From Symbiodinium natans (taxonomy: Eukaryota > Sar > Dinophyceae > Suessiales > Symbiodiniaceae), in NCBI GenBank assembly GCA_905221605.1, contig CAJNDS010002107.1, positions 191,922 to 255,921 on the forward strand: 64,000 bases of DNA, given 5' to 3'. This document shows positions 1 through 10,009 of this stretch, piece by piece. The notes under the pieces are model-generated. The model had not been told where the DNA came from. It made no database searches and saw only the letters and a list, made by a program, of their open reading frames with translations. Position 1 is the stretch's first letter, and every line of letters begins with the position of its first letter. The translations under genes and the position numbers were made by a program.

Positions 1-514
1 AGTCATTGAACATAATGATTATTGTGGCCCAGGTGCCTGGGAGCCGCGAAGCGCCGCAAAGTCCAGCCTGCTGGAGACCTTTCGACCGTGGCTGGCCGCG
101 AGACACTGTTTTTCGGAAGAGGGAGCGAAGCAGGCCTCATCGAAGCCCGAGAAATTGACCAATGGGTAGCGCCTGGCTGCAGCTCCACGGCCTCGCCCGT
201 GCCGCGGCAAGATATGGAATCAGCAAGGCCCTGTCATTGCGTAAGAGAGTAAGACAGTAAGCTCACACTTTGCAAGGTGATCACTGCCATGCCGCTGCCC
301 GACCCGTTGAATGGCTTGAAGTTGGTCACCAAGAAGCAGAAGGAGATCGTGCGGCCGGCATGTTCTTATGTATCGAGTCCGAGTGCGGGTTATTTAGAAT
401 CGAATCCGACTGAGGTCATGCCATCGTCCCTGACCAAGGGCATGGTGACAGATTCCACGCCCGAGGCCCGCAGCCCGTGTGAGCAATCCTTCCTAGCGCC
501 CCAGACCCTGGCAG
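1..514. other. Left edge, no confident gene
   Basis: GC-rich, array-free sequence. A short plus-strand frame from about 277 contains 'KLVTKKQKEIVRPA' and might be an upstream exon of the coding block that starts near 515. No domain is recognisable and no start codon can be defended. Confidence 0.3.
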
Positions 515-1070
515 GTGTTCACTGCGGACACGAAAGAGTCGGAGGAGATGCCCTTGTGCTACTTTGAAAAGTCCGAGGCCGTGTATCGAATGTTTCTACA
601 CGCAGTGCACGACCCAGAACGAGCGGTGCTGCTGACTCCCGGATCCGGGGTGTTCGCGCTCGAGTGCATAGCCGCGAGAACACCTGTGCTGATGCTGGTC
701 TCCAGTAAGCAGCACGAGGAGCTGTTGGGTGACCTCCTCAAGGCGAGCTTGAAGGCCCGAGTGATGAACAAGAATGACAAGAGATTCCACAGAGCCTTGT
801 CCATGGAACAGAGCGTGCCCGAGACGGAGCCAGAGGCAGCAACTGGCCTCCGGGGAAGCCCGAATCCAGGGGCCGTGTCGCAAGTCGTTCCGCGCAAGAC
901 AGAGGCCTTGCCCGAGGCCGAAACTGCGGTGCAGACGCCTGAGAAGAAGATCAAGGTTCGAGAGCCGGAGAAGCCAAGAAAGTCCCGCATTGACGAGGAT
1001 GACAACCCGTTGGAGCCGGAGGAGAGCAGCAGCTCGGAGGAGAGCTCGAACGCATCGACGAAGAAGTTGG
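515..1070 (+). CDS. Methyltransferase-like protein, C-terminal coding exon
   Basis: The frame is open with good coding character. It contains 'LTPGSGVFALECIAARTP' followed by 'VLMLVSSKQHEELLGDLL', which resembles the GxG cofactor-loop region of Rossmann-type methyltransferases that occur in large dispersed dinoflagellate families; that family link is from memory of the motif shape only. After it comes a Lys/Glu/Ser-rich tail (residues about 130-187) with 'SSSSEESSN', probably disordered. The methionine at 515 is only the first ATG; the real start is probably upstream. The exon ends at a strong donor, GTGAGT at 1071. Catalytic activity cannot be judged because the upstream part of the fold is not seen. 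Confidence 0.5.
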
Positions 1071-1176
1071 GTGAGTGAGTGCCGAAATTGTTTAATGCCC
1101 GCCGAAACCAAGTGTTTGCCACAGTAGGGTTAGCGGCTTCCATGCAATTGGGTAATACTTAAATAATTCTTCGCAG
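1071..1176 (+). other. GT-AG spliceosomal intron (106 bp)
   Basis: It begins GTGAGT and ends TTCTTCGCAG. Removing it joins AAG AAG TTG G to CG GTT CTG in phase 1 and keeps the frame open for 40 more codons. It holds no telomere-like repeat and no inverted repeat, unlike introns further right, so it looks like an ordinary old intron. Confidence 0.6.
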
Positions 1177-1298
1177 CGGTTCTGGAAAGTTCAACTTCAT
1201 GGGAGCCTCTGCGTGGTGTTGCCGGCTTGAGTGTGACTGTCCGAGATCTCTGGCGTGCTCGATTGCGGGAGGCGCAAAAGAAGCAAGCAGAGGGGTAA
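1177..1298 (+). CDS. C-terminal exon of the methyltransferase-like gene
   Basis: Read in phase with the preceding exon this gives 'SVTVRDLWRARLREAQKKQ' and then TAA at 1296-1298. The stop overlaps a second possible donor (GTAAGG at 1295), so either the protein ends here or another intron begins. The helical, charged C-terminus fits a protein tail. Confidence 0.45.
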
Positions 1299-2737
1299 GG
1301 TAGGGTGGCACAGGTAGCCAGTGCATGCTGTCAGACAGTAGACAGACATTCAGAAGCCGAGTCCATCTGAGGTCGGGAACATTCTTTCGACTATAGTCAT
1401 CTCACAGAAGGCCTGACACCGAGTTTGCCCAAGCTCTCATGAGAACTGCTGCCATGTGCCAGGCTGCCAGTGAGTTTGCTCGAGAAGCCTTCGGAGGACT
1501 GGACCAGAGATTACATGTGTCTGATTGTTTGCGCTGCGCAGCACTGACTTGTTCGTGCGGGTGTGGCGTGCGCAGACGCCGTTGTCGTTGAGCCGCTGTT
1601 TGAGCGACACGAGTCCGAGACATGCAGACCATGATTTTGCCAGCGCAAATAAATTTTCGGCAACTAGAGTTCAGAAGAGTATGGCAGAGTTCGAAACATT
1701 GCGACATCATCGAACCAAACGTGCCAGCACATGGCAGCCCCAGCTGATTTGCGGATCCAAGGCCGGGTCTCGTTCGCGTGTCAGCGAGGCGGAGTCACAC
1801 AGCATCCCTGCCGAGGCTCCCATGCCCGTGACCACTGTTTGCTGCCGGTTCATCAGTGTGCTGTCCCTCGAGACGGGGATGCAGAAGCAGAGTCCGACGA
1901 GCAGCACTTCCAGAAGTGCGACCGCCCACGTGGAGAATGCCCCCTGCCTTGAAGTTGAGAATAGTGCGAATTGCCAGACCTCGGCCCGAGCCCACGCATT
2001 ACTAAGCAATTGTTGTGGAGGGCCGAGTCCGAGGTGCCCGATGTTTCTTTGAAGCTGGTTTTCTGGGCAAACTCCGGAAAGGGTCAAAGAGATTGCACAG
2101 CGAGTCCGAGCAGCACGCCTGGCGTCGACAGTACACGTTCGACCACCCGCTGAACGGATGCCCGGCAGCAGCAGCAGCAGCAGCAGCAGCACAGAACTTT
2201 GCCGGAGTTAGTCGTGATGGGTAAAAGTTTGTAAGTGCAGCCTGGAAAGCAACTACGTTGTCGCATGTGCTAAGGCAAGAAAGCCAGCTGGCTAACGATG
2301 CGGCCCGAGACCTGGGGCGAGTGGGCCATTGGATGCTGGCTGTGCAACAGCTTCAAGGTGCCAGGGTCCCTTGGCTGTGACTGATGAGACGAGTTTCAGA
2401 GTGAGATATCTGTTGTTGCGTCTGAAATTTGAATGGAGCTTTGCAAACAAGGTCTTGTTCCTTCGCTCGGTTATCCGTGTCGTCCGTGCACATGATGGGA
2501 CCCCACGCTTTCAGAGCACACGAGAAATCAGCTGGCCATGTCCGAGCCCTCGCCAGTTTGCCTGCGAAACAGGCGGCGCGGCAAGGGGAGGCCGAGGGTG
2601 GCTCTGGTATACTGGCTGTGGCGACGGGGATCAATGATTCTGTTCCTCGGATAGACCGATTTCGTCTCGCTGGAGTGGTCGTTGCCCGACGAGACACGTT
2701 TAGAGAATCTCAGCTGCAGAGAACAGCAGTCGGTGGG
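1299..2737. other. Unassigned region between coding blocks
   Basis: Several overlapping open frames exist on both strands, none with convincing composition. The stretch is rich in CCGAG pentamers (for example near 1611, 1985, 2023, 2106, 2306 and 2540) and carries one short CAG tract. It may contain introns or decayed pieces of the transposase-like gene that follows. Confidence 0.3.
2166..2190 (+). repeat. (CAG)8 microsatellite
   Basis: Eight uninterrupted CAG units. Both strands read as homopolymer peptides in short frames, which explains the poly-Ala and poly-Cys ORFs here. Confidence 0.9.
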
Positions 2738-3014
2738 CATTGCAGATCAGACTTGATGTGCTTGCCAAGGACTTTCGAGCATACGCTGAAAACAGCGGTG
2801 AGAAGGATTTGTCAGAGCGAGTTTGCAAGCAGATGGTGACAGCAATGGCCCGAGTGCTGGAGGGCCAGGATATGTGTGTCTTGGAGAAGGACGGGGAATC
2901 AAATGTGTTGTTGGGGACGGAGCGAAAAGTGCGGTGCGTGCCGAGTCTGCTTCTTCTGCAGAGGCAGAACATTGTGGCATTGCTCTCGATGAACGAGATT
3001 CCTGCGTGTTGGTA
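2738..3014 (+). CDS. Coding fragment upstream of hAT-like transposase
   Basis: The frame gives 'QIRLDVLAKDFRAYAENSG' and 'ERVCKQMVTAMARVLEGQ', amphipathic helical text with normal composition. It closes at a TAG at 3013. Position and style suggest an N-terminal exon of the transposase-like gene to the right, but no zinc-finger (BED) Cys/His pattern is visible. Boundaries are uncertain. Confidence 0.35.
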
Positions 3015-3077
3015 GCCGGACGGTTCTATTACTCAGGCGGGGCGGGCACGGGCAACATGTAGAGCCCTCGGGATGGC

Positions 3078-3082
<5 letters not shown>

Positions 3083-3125
<43 letters not shown>

Positions 3126-3230
3126 GGGAGAGAGGGAGAGAGGGAGAGAGGCTCTCTGAGAGAGGGAGAGAGAGAGAGAGAGAGATAGAGACCGAGAGAG
3201 AGAGAGAGAGAGAGACAGAGAGCGAGCAAA
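3083..3230 (+). repeat. GA-rich microsatellite
   Basis: About 148 bp of (GA)n with GGGA and GACC interruptions. The minus strand reads as long Ser/Leu peptides, which are artefacts. It separates two coding fragments and is probably intronic. Confidence 0.95.
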
Positions 3231-3239
3231 AAAAAACAT

Positions 3240-3575
3240 TTGTGAAGGTCTGAAGCACAATAAGTGGCTGCCGGCCAGCGGCACCTATGACTGCTTGATT
3301 GGCATTGCCCGAGACTATGGGCCAGGTCCAGAGACGTGTCGGCACGGAGAACGTTTGTGCAACACTGGTCCTTTGTCAGGGCGTCTGCACGAAAGACAGC
3401 TGAGGAAAATGTTGCACGAGCCGTCATGGCCACGTTGAAGTCTTTTTGCACGAGACGGCTTGGCCGAAGGGATCAAGGAGGAGTCGTTGGGCCCGAGGAC
3501 GCTTTGGACGAGAGACTCTTCCAGAGACTCAAGGACCGGCCCGAGGTGCAACGATGCAGAGTGATTCAGGAATGA
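3240..3575 (+). CDS. Coding fragments of transposase-like gene
   Basis: Near 3255-3330 one frame reads 'KWLPASGTYDCLIGIARDY'; from about 3376 another reads 'KTAEENVARAVMATLKSF'. Both look like real protein text but are in different frames, so an intron or indel separates them. Together they sit where the middle of a hAT-type transposase would be expected. The reading frame closes at TGA near 3573. Confidence 0.3.
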
Positions 3576-3591
3576 GGGTTTAGTGGCTTTA

Positions 3592-4300
3592 GGGTTAGAT
3601 GCCCGAGATGCGAAAGCCCGAGAGAAAGCCCGAGAGAAAGCCCGAGAGAGCCAGGACATTCTTACTGTGGCCGTGGCGGACGGTGGGTTGTCCGAGCAGC
3701 AGGCATTGCAGACACTGGCAGCCACGGAGTTACCCAAGTTGAAGTTCATCGTCCGAGACCGAGCTCACAGGATGCGAGCGTGTCAGCGCAGCACGTGGAC
3801 GAGCTTGACCGAGATGTGCGGCTTGTTGGACATATTGGTGACAGGGGAGCACTCCGTCGCCCGAGTCCTGGAGAAATCCCGGAAACTGGGTTTGTGGTTC
3901 GAGGCGAGCCAGCCGCCCGAGTCCGAGACCGAGTTTTGTCGCACGTTGAGGAGTTTCTCGTTTGCCATGCAACGGTTCGAGTCCGCGTCTTTGCCCTTGT
4001 TCAAGATTCTGAAGGCATTGCCCTCGCTGTACGAGTTTTTGGCCCGATGCTGTGAAGAGGGTGATCCCGAGGATGTGACATGGGCAGAGAACGTGTTAGG
4101 CCGGATGACAGGTGATGGTGCCACCAAGGCAGTGGTGCGTTCAGCCGTCGTGTGCGACGCGATGTTGGTTTGTCACCGGTTTCTTCGTCTATGTGACGTG
4201 TCCGAGGACGACGCATGCCTGTGCGGAACTCAGGCCGAGCGTCCGAAAATGGTTGCACGAGTCCGAGTAGCAGTAAAGTTTGTGCTCGTGCACGTCCCAT
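3592..4300 (+). CDS. hAT-like transposase, central RNase H-like part (degraded)
   Basis: The open frame contains 'LPKLKFIVRDRAHRMRA', reminiscent of the conserved D/H patch of hAT RNase H-like domains, then 'EHSVARVLEKSRKLGLWF' and 'LFKILKALPSLYEFLARCC'. Length and helical content fit the large insertion domain of hAT transposases. Protein-like text leaves this frame at about 4300 and resumes in the next frame, so an indel or an unrecognised small intron lies there. The hAT call rests on this patch together with the C-terminal dimerisation-like motif further right; a search with a hAT profile would decide it. Confidence 0.45.
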
Positions 4301-4700
4301 CGCAAGGCGTCCGAGATCATGCACCAGATGAGGCACCTGTTCAAGGAGGGGAACCTTCTGACTGCAGACAAGTCCGTGACAGTGGAGGCCATGAACACCT
4401 TGAAGAAACTGGGTGCCGTCCGAGTGCTTGGCCGACGCCCCCGTGGCTCCAGGAGTGCAAGGCCCGAGCACGTGCTCAGTGTCTGGCAAACAACATCCGA
4501 GGCAGAGATCCGCAAAGATCTGCGCAGAGTCTACAAGCTTGTGGACGCCTACTTCCGAGCGAACTTTCCCTTGTGGGAGTATGTGAATTCTCTTTCTGCA
4601 CTGGACGTGCATGCGGACCTGAGTATGAGGCAGCGAGAAACGATGATCGGCCGAGTCGCAAAGCAGTGGAATTTAGACGGCAAGATGCTCTGGCACCTTG
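4283..4700 (+). CDS. hAT-like transposase, continuation in shifted frame
   Basis: This frame reads 'KASEIMHQMRHLFKEGNLL', 'VTVEAMNTLKKLG' and 'KDLRRVYKLVDAYFRANF', clear coding text. The frame closes just after 4700, where CTTG is followed by GTAGCTG and an AT-rich stretch. A 58-nt intron 4701-4758 would join it in phase to the next block. Confidence 0.45.
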
Positions 4701-4758
4701 GTAGCTGATTTTTTTAATAATTTGGATTTGTAGTTCAGAGCCAGTGGCAGAGACTGAG

Positions 4759-5534
4759 TTATGTGTGTTAAAGTCCCAGCCGCCTGTTCACTCAGGAAGC
4801 AGTTCTGGGGACAGGCGCCCGAGGATCACGGACCTGGCCATGGTCTCTTTGCTCGAGCCTTGTGGCACGCGAAGAATCCCAGCCAGCAGCCATCCAAGCA
4901 GGCCTGGGTGAAGACCCTGTCCGAGCTGAGAAAGAGCCAGATCCGAAACAGGTACGAGGCCGTGAAGCTCATCAAGCATTCGCTCGTGTTCATGACGTCC
5001 ACCTGCAATGTGGAGCGGTGGTTGCACGAGATCAGCTTGACCGAGCAGAAAAGCAGGGCTCATCACCTCAACATTTTCCGGCTCGAGGATAGTGTCAAAC
5101 TCAACGTTCAGAACATGAGTGGCCGAGCCAGTGTCTTCCAGCCCGAGTCCCTGACTACGTCCGCGACCGAGAGTCGAGATCGGCAGGTGCGTTGGCAGGC
5201 AAGCTACTTTGGCCTGCGAGCCCAAAAGGCTTACGCTGAGTTTTACGGCGAGAAGCAGTTACCTGCCCGAGACCTCCTGTCCGTGCAAGAGCGCAATGAC
5301 AAACCGAGGTTGGCACCATTGCGGGCGAGCTCGAGCAAATCCATAGCAGCCCAGATGAGGCAACACAAGGAGTCACTCGACAGTGCTGTGCGAACGGGCG
5401 CAAAAGGGTCCCAAGGCACGATGTCCGAGATGGTTGCGGAAGCCGCCGAATTCAGAGTGGGCATTTCAGCCGCAAGGTTTATTTATAGTTTTCCGAGCTA
5501 TGATGTTGCTTTTGTTTCTGACCTATGGCCATGA
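4759..5534 (+). CDS. hAT-like transposase, C-terminal part
   Basis: Key motif: 'TSTCNVERWLHEISLTEQK' followed by 'SRAHHLNIFRLEDSVKLN', close in spacing to the hAT dimerisation region (Ser/Thr-x-Asn-x-Glu-Arg, hydrophobic, then Arg-x-x-Leu and a Leu-rich helix). Upstream is 'SELRKSQIRNRYEAVKLIKH'. Downstream the text becomes low-confidence, ending at TGA at 5535. If functional this would be a domesticated or recently active DNA transposase; the frame change near 4300 argues for decay. Terminal inverted repeats of the parent transposon were not found. Confidence 0.45.
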
Positions 5535-5558
5535 ATAATCCTGACTCTAGCCGGAGGC

Positions 5559-6359
5559 GTGGAACAACCTGCCTCCAGCTCTGCGTCCTCGTCCAGCAAA
5601 AGAAAGGCGCCCGAGCAGAACCAGGAGGTGGTGACGCCAGAGTCCGTGGCGGACAAGGATGATACGATGGAAGATGAGGTCATCAATGCCGCAGTGGCTT
5701 CGCAGATCGAGCTCGTCAAGAAGCGAAAAAAGGTTGATTTTGAAACGAAGGCAGGCTGTGTACCTGCATATGTCCATGCAACAGGGTCCGTGGTTGGCCC
5801 CATGGCCGCCAATGCTCCGAGTGCTGCCCGGGCCAAAGCCCCCAAGCTTGGCAACACTGTCTGCGTCAAGATGGCGCACGGTGCCCACTGGCCCGAGAAT
5901 GTGAGTGCCCGCTTCCGCTTGACCATGGACTTTGCGTCGGCCGACGTTTTAATGGTCGCCAACATATCCGAAGGGCTTTACTTGCCGGAGGCACTGGAAG
6001 CCAGACTGAGAGGAGTCCGAGTTTGCGACCGAGATTTCATTCAGACCGCAATGCAGAAGGGCAATTGTTACGCCTTCCAACGAGCCTTGGACCTGCACTT
6101 TCACTTGTATCTGACCGAGGGTTTTGCCAACAAATATCCGGCACACTCGGATGTGTTGTTCGCGCATGGGGCCTTGAATGGCTGTAAGCTTCGAGTTTAC
6201 AAGGGAGGGATGCCTGAGAAACCTCGGCATCCGAAATTGACTTTTAATTTGTGTCCGAGCCCGAGCCTGAGCTCGGACAGCGATTCTGCTGAGAGCGGCA
6301 AGTCCTGGAATCTGGACAAGCTCCTCATGAAGCTTGGGGTTCTTTACGACCAGGGGTGA
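5559..6359 (+). CDS. Hypothetical nuclear-type protein ORF
   Basis: A 266-residue frame with a Ser-rich start, acidic patch 'DKDDTMEDEV', a basic cluster 'KKRKK' (possible nuclear signal, residues about 54-58), a globular centre with 'FASADVLMVANISEGLYLPE' and 'ALDLHFHLYLTEGFANKY', and a Ser/Asp tail 'SLSSDSDSAESGKSW'. The stop is TGA at 6357. It begins with a GTG, so it is more likely the last exon of a longer gene, perhaps the one containing the transposase-like blocks, than an independent gene. Family not recognised. Confidence 0.45.
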   Translation: MEQPASSSASSSSKRKAPEQNQEVVTPESVADKDDTMEDEVINAAVASQIELVKKRKKVDFETKAGCVPAYVHATGSVVGPMAANAPSAARAKAPKLGNTVCVKMAHGAHWPENVSARFRLTMDFASADVLMVANISEGLYLPEALEARLRGVRVCDRDFIQTAMQKGNCYAFQRALDLHFHLYLTEGFANKYPAHSDVLFAHGALNGCKLRVYKGGMPEKPRHPKLTFNLCPSPSLSSDSDSAESGKSWNLDKLLMKLGVLYDQG

Positions 6360-6901
6360 CCGAGTCCGAGTCCGGGTCTGTGCAAAGCAGAAAGAAGGAT
6401 GAGCCTGATTGAGTTTTGCGTCGTGCTGCAGCTAACCCTGACTGTGCCAGCTTCTTGGATTGGCCAGGACCATTTCGAGCGGGTGGAGTTCAAGATCGGA
6501 ATGCGTGACTGAGGAACAAAAAGGCGTGCCAGGCCACTCCAGGCAATCCATTCTTGCATTGATATATATTTAATAACTTACTCATATATGTAGTGCAAAA
6601 AAACTAAAAACTTAGTTTCTTGCAAGCCGCTGAGACCCAGCAAGTATATATATATATATATAGAGAGAGAGAGCGGAGTTTAGGTTAGGGTCTAGGATCT
6701 AGGGTTTAGGGCTTGGGGCTTAGGGCTTGGGGCTTAGGGCTTAGGGTTTGGGACATAAGGTTCCCAACTCCCTCATTCCCTACCGAAAACCAGTAGGGTG
6801 AGGCCTGCAACAGCCAGGCGCGCGGTCACCGGAGTCCGAAAGAGGCCCACTCTGAAGCTGACTTGGCACTTCCATTAAGGGTTTAGGGGTTCTGTTGCCT
6901 A

Positions 6902-6988
6902 GTTGATATTCCTCCTTATGCTAACACTCCTTAATAAGGATTAGAGTGCCCCTGATTATAGTCCCCATGAAGGACTGTTAGTATCAAC
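6902..6988. mobile_element. Family C inverted-repeat element (diverged)
   Basis: Left arm GTTGATA...CTAACACTCC, right arm GGACTGTTAGTATCAAC. The 87-bp length and the central paired 'TTAATAAGGATTA...' match the family C copies at 33552-33640 and 40379-40465. Confidence 0.55.
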
Positions 6989-7329
6989 GCTCAAGCATAG
7001 CATTTTTTATTCATGCTGTTCAGACTGCTTATATGTTGATGTTGTAAATGTGTTTTTGCATGAACAGTATTGTAGTCGGCCATTGGGGTAGTCCAGCCTG
7101 CATCTACCTAGGTGCTGAGCAAAGTCCCGGCACGCGCGTTGGAGGCGGCTGTCACCTCCGGCAAGGATGGACCGCCAAGTCTGCATGTTTCGAGGATAGG
7201 GTTTAGGGTTTCGGGTTTAGGGTTCAGTGTTTAGGATTCATGTTGCGTCCTTCTTTTGCTTTTACCATGCGTTGCGGCCCGGTCAGTCCCAGCTACACGG
7301 AAGAACTGGCTTGCGGGTGCTTGCACACG

Positions 7330-7359
7330 AAACACCCTAAACCCTAAACCCTAAACACC
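7330..7359. repeat. Short CCCTAAA array with 7-bp flanking direct repeat
   Basis: Three telomere-type units lie between two copies of AAACACC (7330-7336 and 7353-7359). It immediately precedes an exon-like island. The flanking duplication suggests insertion at a staggered break. Confidence 0.5.
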
Positions 7360-7366
7360 TTGGCAG

Positions 7367-7443
7367 GAGCAGGAGGTGCAGAATTTCCTCACGGAGCCCC
7401 AGCTGAACTTCACGAAGGGCTTGGCCTTTGATGGGTGGGAGGG
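7367..7443 (+). CDS. Exon-like island
   Basis: After TTGGCAG the plus strand reads 'EQEVQNFLTEPQLNFTKGLA'. It is preceded by a CCCTAAA array, as are many other exon islands here. Product unknown; the island is too short for a family call. Confidence 0.35.
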
Positions 7444-7660
7444 TCGTCCTCTACACCATACAGTCCCTATAATTAGGCCCTTACCTGGATCCCAAAGTAT
7501 GTAAACAAATGCCCCAAAACCATCGCAAAAGAATCATTCTTTGGCCTACTTTGGGTTTAGGTAGCTGTAAACCCAATAAGCCCAGTACGCCCTATACGTG
7601 ATCCATCCCTAGCGGCCTTGAAGACCAAAAAAGCCCTCAGGTCAGAACGAATTACGACGG

Positions 7661-7662
7661 CG

Positions 7663-7733
<71 letters not shown>

Positions 7734-7748
7734 GGCTGCTGCTGCTGC

Positions 7749-7808
<60 letters not shown>

Positions 7809-8008
7809 GGGTGCGGCTGCGGCTGCGGCTGCGGCTGCGGCTGCGGCTGCGGCTGCGGCTGCCGCTGCTGCCGCTGCGCCGCTGCCGCTGCTGCCGCCGC
7901 TGCCGCTGCCGCTGCTGCCGCTGCCGCTGCTGCCGCTGCCGCTGCTGCCGCTGCTGCTGCTGCCGCTGCCGCTGCCGCCGCTGCCGCTGCTGCTGCTGCT
8001 GCTGCTAT
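7661..8008 (+). repeat. TGC/GCTGCC trinucleotide microsatellite
   Basis: About 348 bp: pure (TGC)n passing into (GGCTGC)n and then (CGCTGC)/(CGCTGCTGC) variants, a gradient typical of slippage. All six frames are nearly stop-free, giving long poly-Ala, poly-Leu, poly-Arg and poly-Cys ORFs that should not be taken as genes. Confidence 0.95.
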
Positions 8009-8218
8009 TCTTCCTCAAAATTCGTAGCAGTTCGAGTCACAACCGGAAAGAAAAAATTGCGGAGTTGTTCTACAGATGGTGCAATCCAAAGGCAGGAATC
8101 ACGACTGCGTTATGGTTGCAACAAGCAACTGGCACAGGCAATTTGCCCTCCACCCTTGTCCTGGAGCCTAGGAAACCTTGGCCAGTAGCGATCTGCAGCA
8201 GCTCGGCTTGCTACCCTA

Positions 8219-9085
8219 AACATTAAAGCCTTTAACCCCAAACCCTAAACCCTGAACCCTAAACCCTTATTGGGTCTGATGCTTTGTCGTGGCGAGGGAA
8301 CGTGTGGTCTGGCATTGAGTACAAGGGGTTGCACCTATGTCCAACTGTAAGTGCCCCAGGCATTCCCGATAAGGCGTAAGTCCTTTGAAGGGTCTTTCTC
8401 CGAAGTCCGACCGTATTACCCCGCTGTGCAGTGGCTAGTCGGGTGGCCAAAAAACCTAAAAGACCCCAAACCGAATGTTACCCGAAAGAGGAATCTAGAC
8501 TATGGAGAACGTCTTTGGTGGAAGGCAAGTGATGCTTTGTCAGGTATTGGTTCTGGTTGGTTGCGGCCTGTACGTGGGTTTATGAGGACAAATGTTTGGG
8601 TTCAACCTCTCCGCCTTCTCGATGGGGTCCCCTTGTGCTCGTTTCTAAACCTAAAGACAATTTACCCTGAATCTCTGATGCTTTTGGCAGAGTAGCCCAG
8701 GCTACAACCAACCCTAAACTTCCTAAACTTCCTAAATTTAAACCCCAAACTCCCGAAAGTCCCTAAAATCCCTTAAACTCCCTAAACCCGAAACTCCCTG
8801 AGCTCCCTAAACCCCAAACTTGAAAACACAACCCTAAACCCTAAACGCCCTAGACCCCAAACTCCCTAAACCCTAAGCCCTAAACCCTGACAAAAGCACC
8901 CTAAACTACCCAACCGGCTTAAACCCTAAACCCTGAAAACAACCCTAAACCCTAAACGCCCTAAACCCCAACCCCCTAAACCCTAACCCCAAACCCAAAC
9001 CTTAACTCTAAACCCTAACCCCTAGACGCCCTAAACCCTGAAAACCCAAAAACCCTAAACGCCCTAAACCCAAACTCCCTCATCC
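8219..9085. repeat. Degenerate CCCTAAA field
   Basis: Clean units at 8219-8270, unique DNA to 8700, then about 380 bp of degenerate units ('CCTAAACTT', 'CCCCAAACT', 'CCCTAAACG'). This is an old, decayed array. A possible remnant of family B (GTAGCCCAGGCTAC) sits at 8692-8706. Confidence 0.75.
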
Positions 9086-9088
9086 CAG

Positions 9089-9151
9089 GCTGCCCTTCGT
9101 GGACGCCGAGCAGCGCCGTGCACTCGCCTCGCAGGCAGGAGTTGTGAAAGG
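9089..9151 (+). CDS. Exon-like island
   Basis: After CATCCCAG the frame reads 'RLPFVDAEQRRALASQAGVV'. CCCTAAA units precede it and TTTAGGG units follow. The text is helical and charged; product unknown. Confidence 0.35.
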
Positions 9152-9943
9152 AATCTGGGGCTTGGGTGTGGGGTTTAGGGTTTGGGGTTTAGGGTTTAGG
9201 GTTGAGGGTTGAGGGTTGAGGGTTTAGTAGGGCTTCGGGCTTGGGGCTTCGGGCGTGGGCTCTAGCTCGACCTTGGGTGTTTCAGTTTGCCGCTAGTAGG
9301 GGTCACGAGCATTGTTTCAGCTGTTCCGGGTTTAGGGTTTAGGGTTTAGGGTTCGGGATTGAGATGGGTTATGGGGTTTTGGGAGTGTAGCGGGGCTGTG
9401 CGAAGAACGGAAGTTTTCTGGGCTTCAGGGTCTTGGGGGCTTAGGGTCTTTCATACTTTCACCAGCGACAAAGCCCAGTGATCCCTTACAAAAACACTGA
9501 GAGCCCGGTTTAAATTTCAGTGGCTGGGGGTTTCTCTGCTAAGTTTTGGAGGAACCTTTCGGGCCTCCATGGCCACACCTACGTACCTTTCTGGGAATTT
9601 AGGCAGCCGGCGTTATCACCCCATCCCCAAAAAAGCAAAAACTCAAGGGCCACCCTTTTTGAGAACTTCCTCCTTGAAATCGGGCAGGCACGTGGGTAGT
9701 TCTCTAAATCAGGGTTCCTTTTGGGAGTCCTTTATAAGGGGTGCCGTACCCGCAACTATTTTAGGGTCCTTTTGGGAGGGGTGTTCACGGGGGGTAGGTG
9801 CCTCGGGAACCTTAGGGAAGGTTAGGGAGCCTTAGGGAGTATTAGGGAACCTTGGGTTTCCTATTTCCTAAACCCTAAACCCTAAACCCTAAACCCTAAA
9901 CCCTAAACCCTAAACCCTCCCTTGAACCCCCCCCCTCCTGAAG
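9152..9943. other. Telomere-type arrays and element family N
   Basis: TTTAGGG arrays at 9168-9235 and 9327-9355, a CCCTAAA array at 9866-9917. The stretch 9690-9850 (AGGGGTGTTCAC..., GGAGCCTTAGGGAGTATTAG) recurs in part at 54670-54800, where the right half is inverted, so it is a dispersed inverted-repeat element (called N here). No gene recognised. Confidence 0.5.
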
Positions 9944-10009
9944 AGCCCTACACAACTATGCAGAGCAGGTGGTGGATGCATGGCTCGGCTCCGTAGATCG
10001 CGAGGCGCA
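9944..10009 (+). CDS. Exon-like island
   Basis: Reads 'YAEQVVDAWLGSVDREAH' and stops exactly where a family A element (CTTGGAGG...) begins at 10010. It follows a CCCTAAA array and C-rich tract. Product unknown. Confidence 0.35.

Larger units (their letters stand above)
6360..7366. other. Transition into telomere-repeat-rich DNA
   Basis: After the stop the sequence becomes AT-rich (6560-6660, with a TA/GA tract). The first degenerate TTTAGGG/CTTAGGG arrays appear at 6680-6760 and 7199-7240. A right-end remnant of element family E lies at 6752-6793 (TTCCCTACCGAAAACCAG type). No gene is seen until the exon-like island at 7367. Confidence 0.6.

Noticed and set aside
2899-3451. Minus-strand Ser/Leu-rich ORFs
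   Set aside because: Translation of the GA microsatellite at 3083-3230.
7557-8226. Long ORFs on both strands over the TGC repeat
   Set aside because: Poly-Ala, poly-Leu and poly-Arg translations of a trinucleotide repeat that is stop-free in most frames; no unique protein text.
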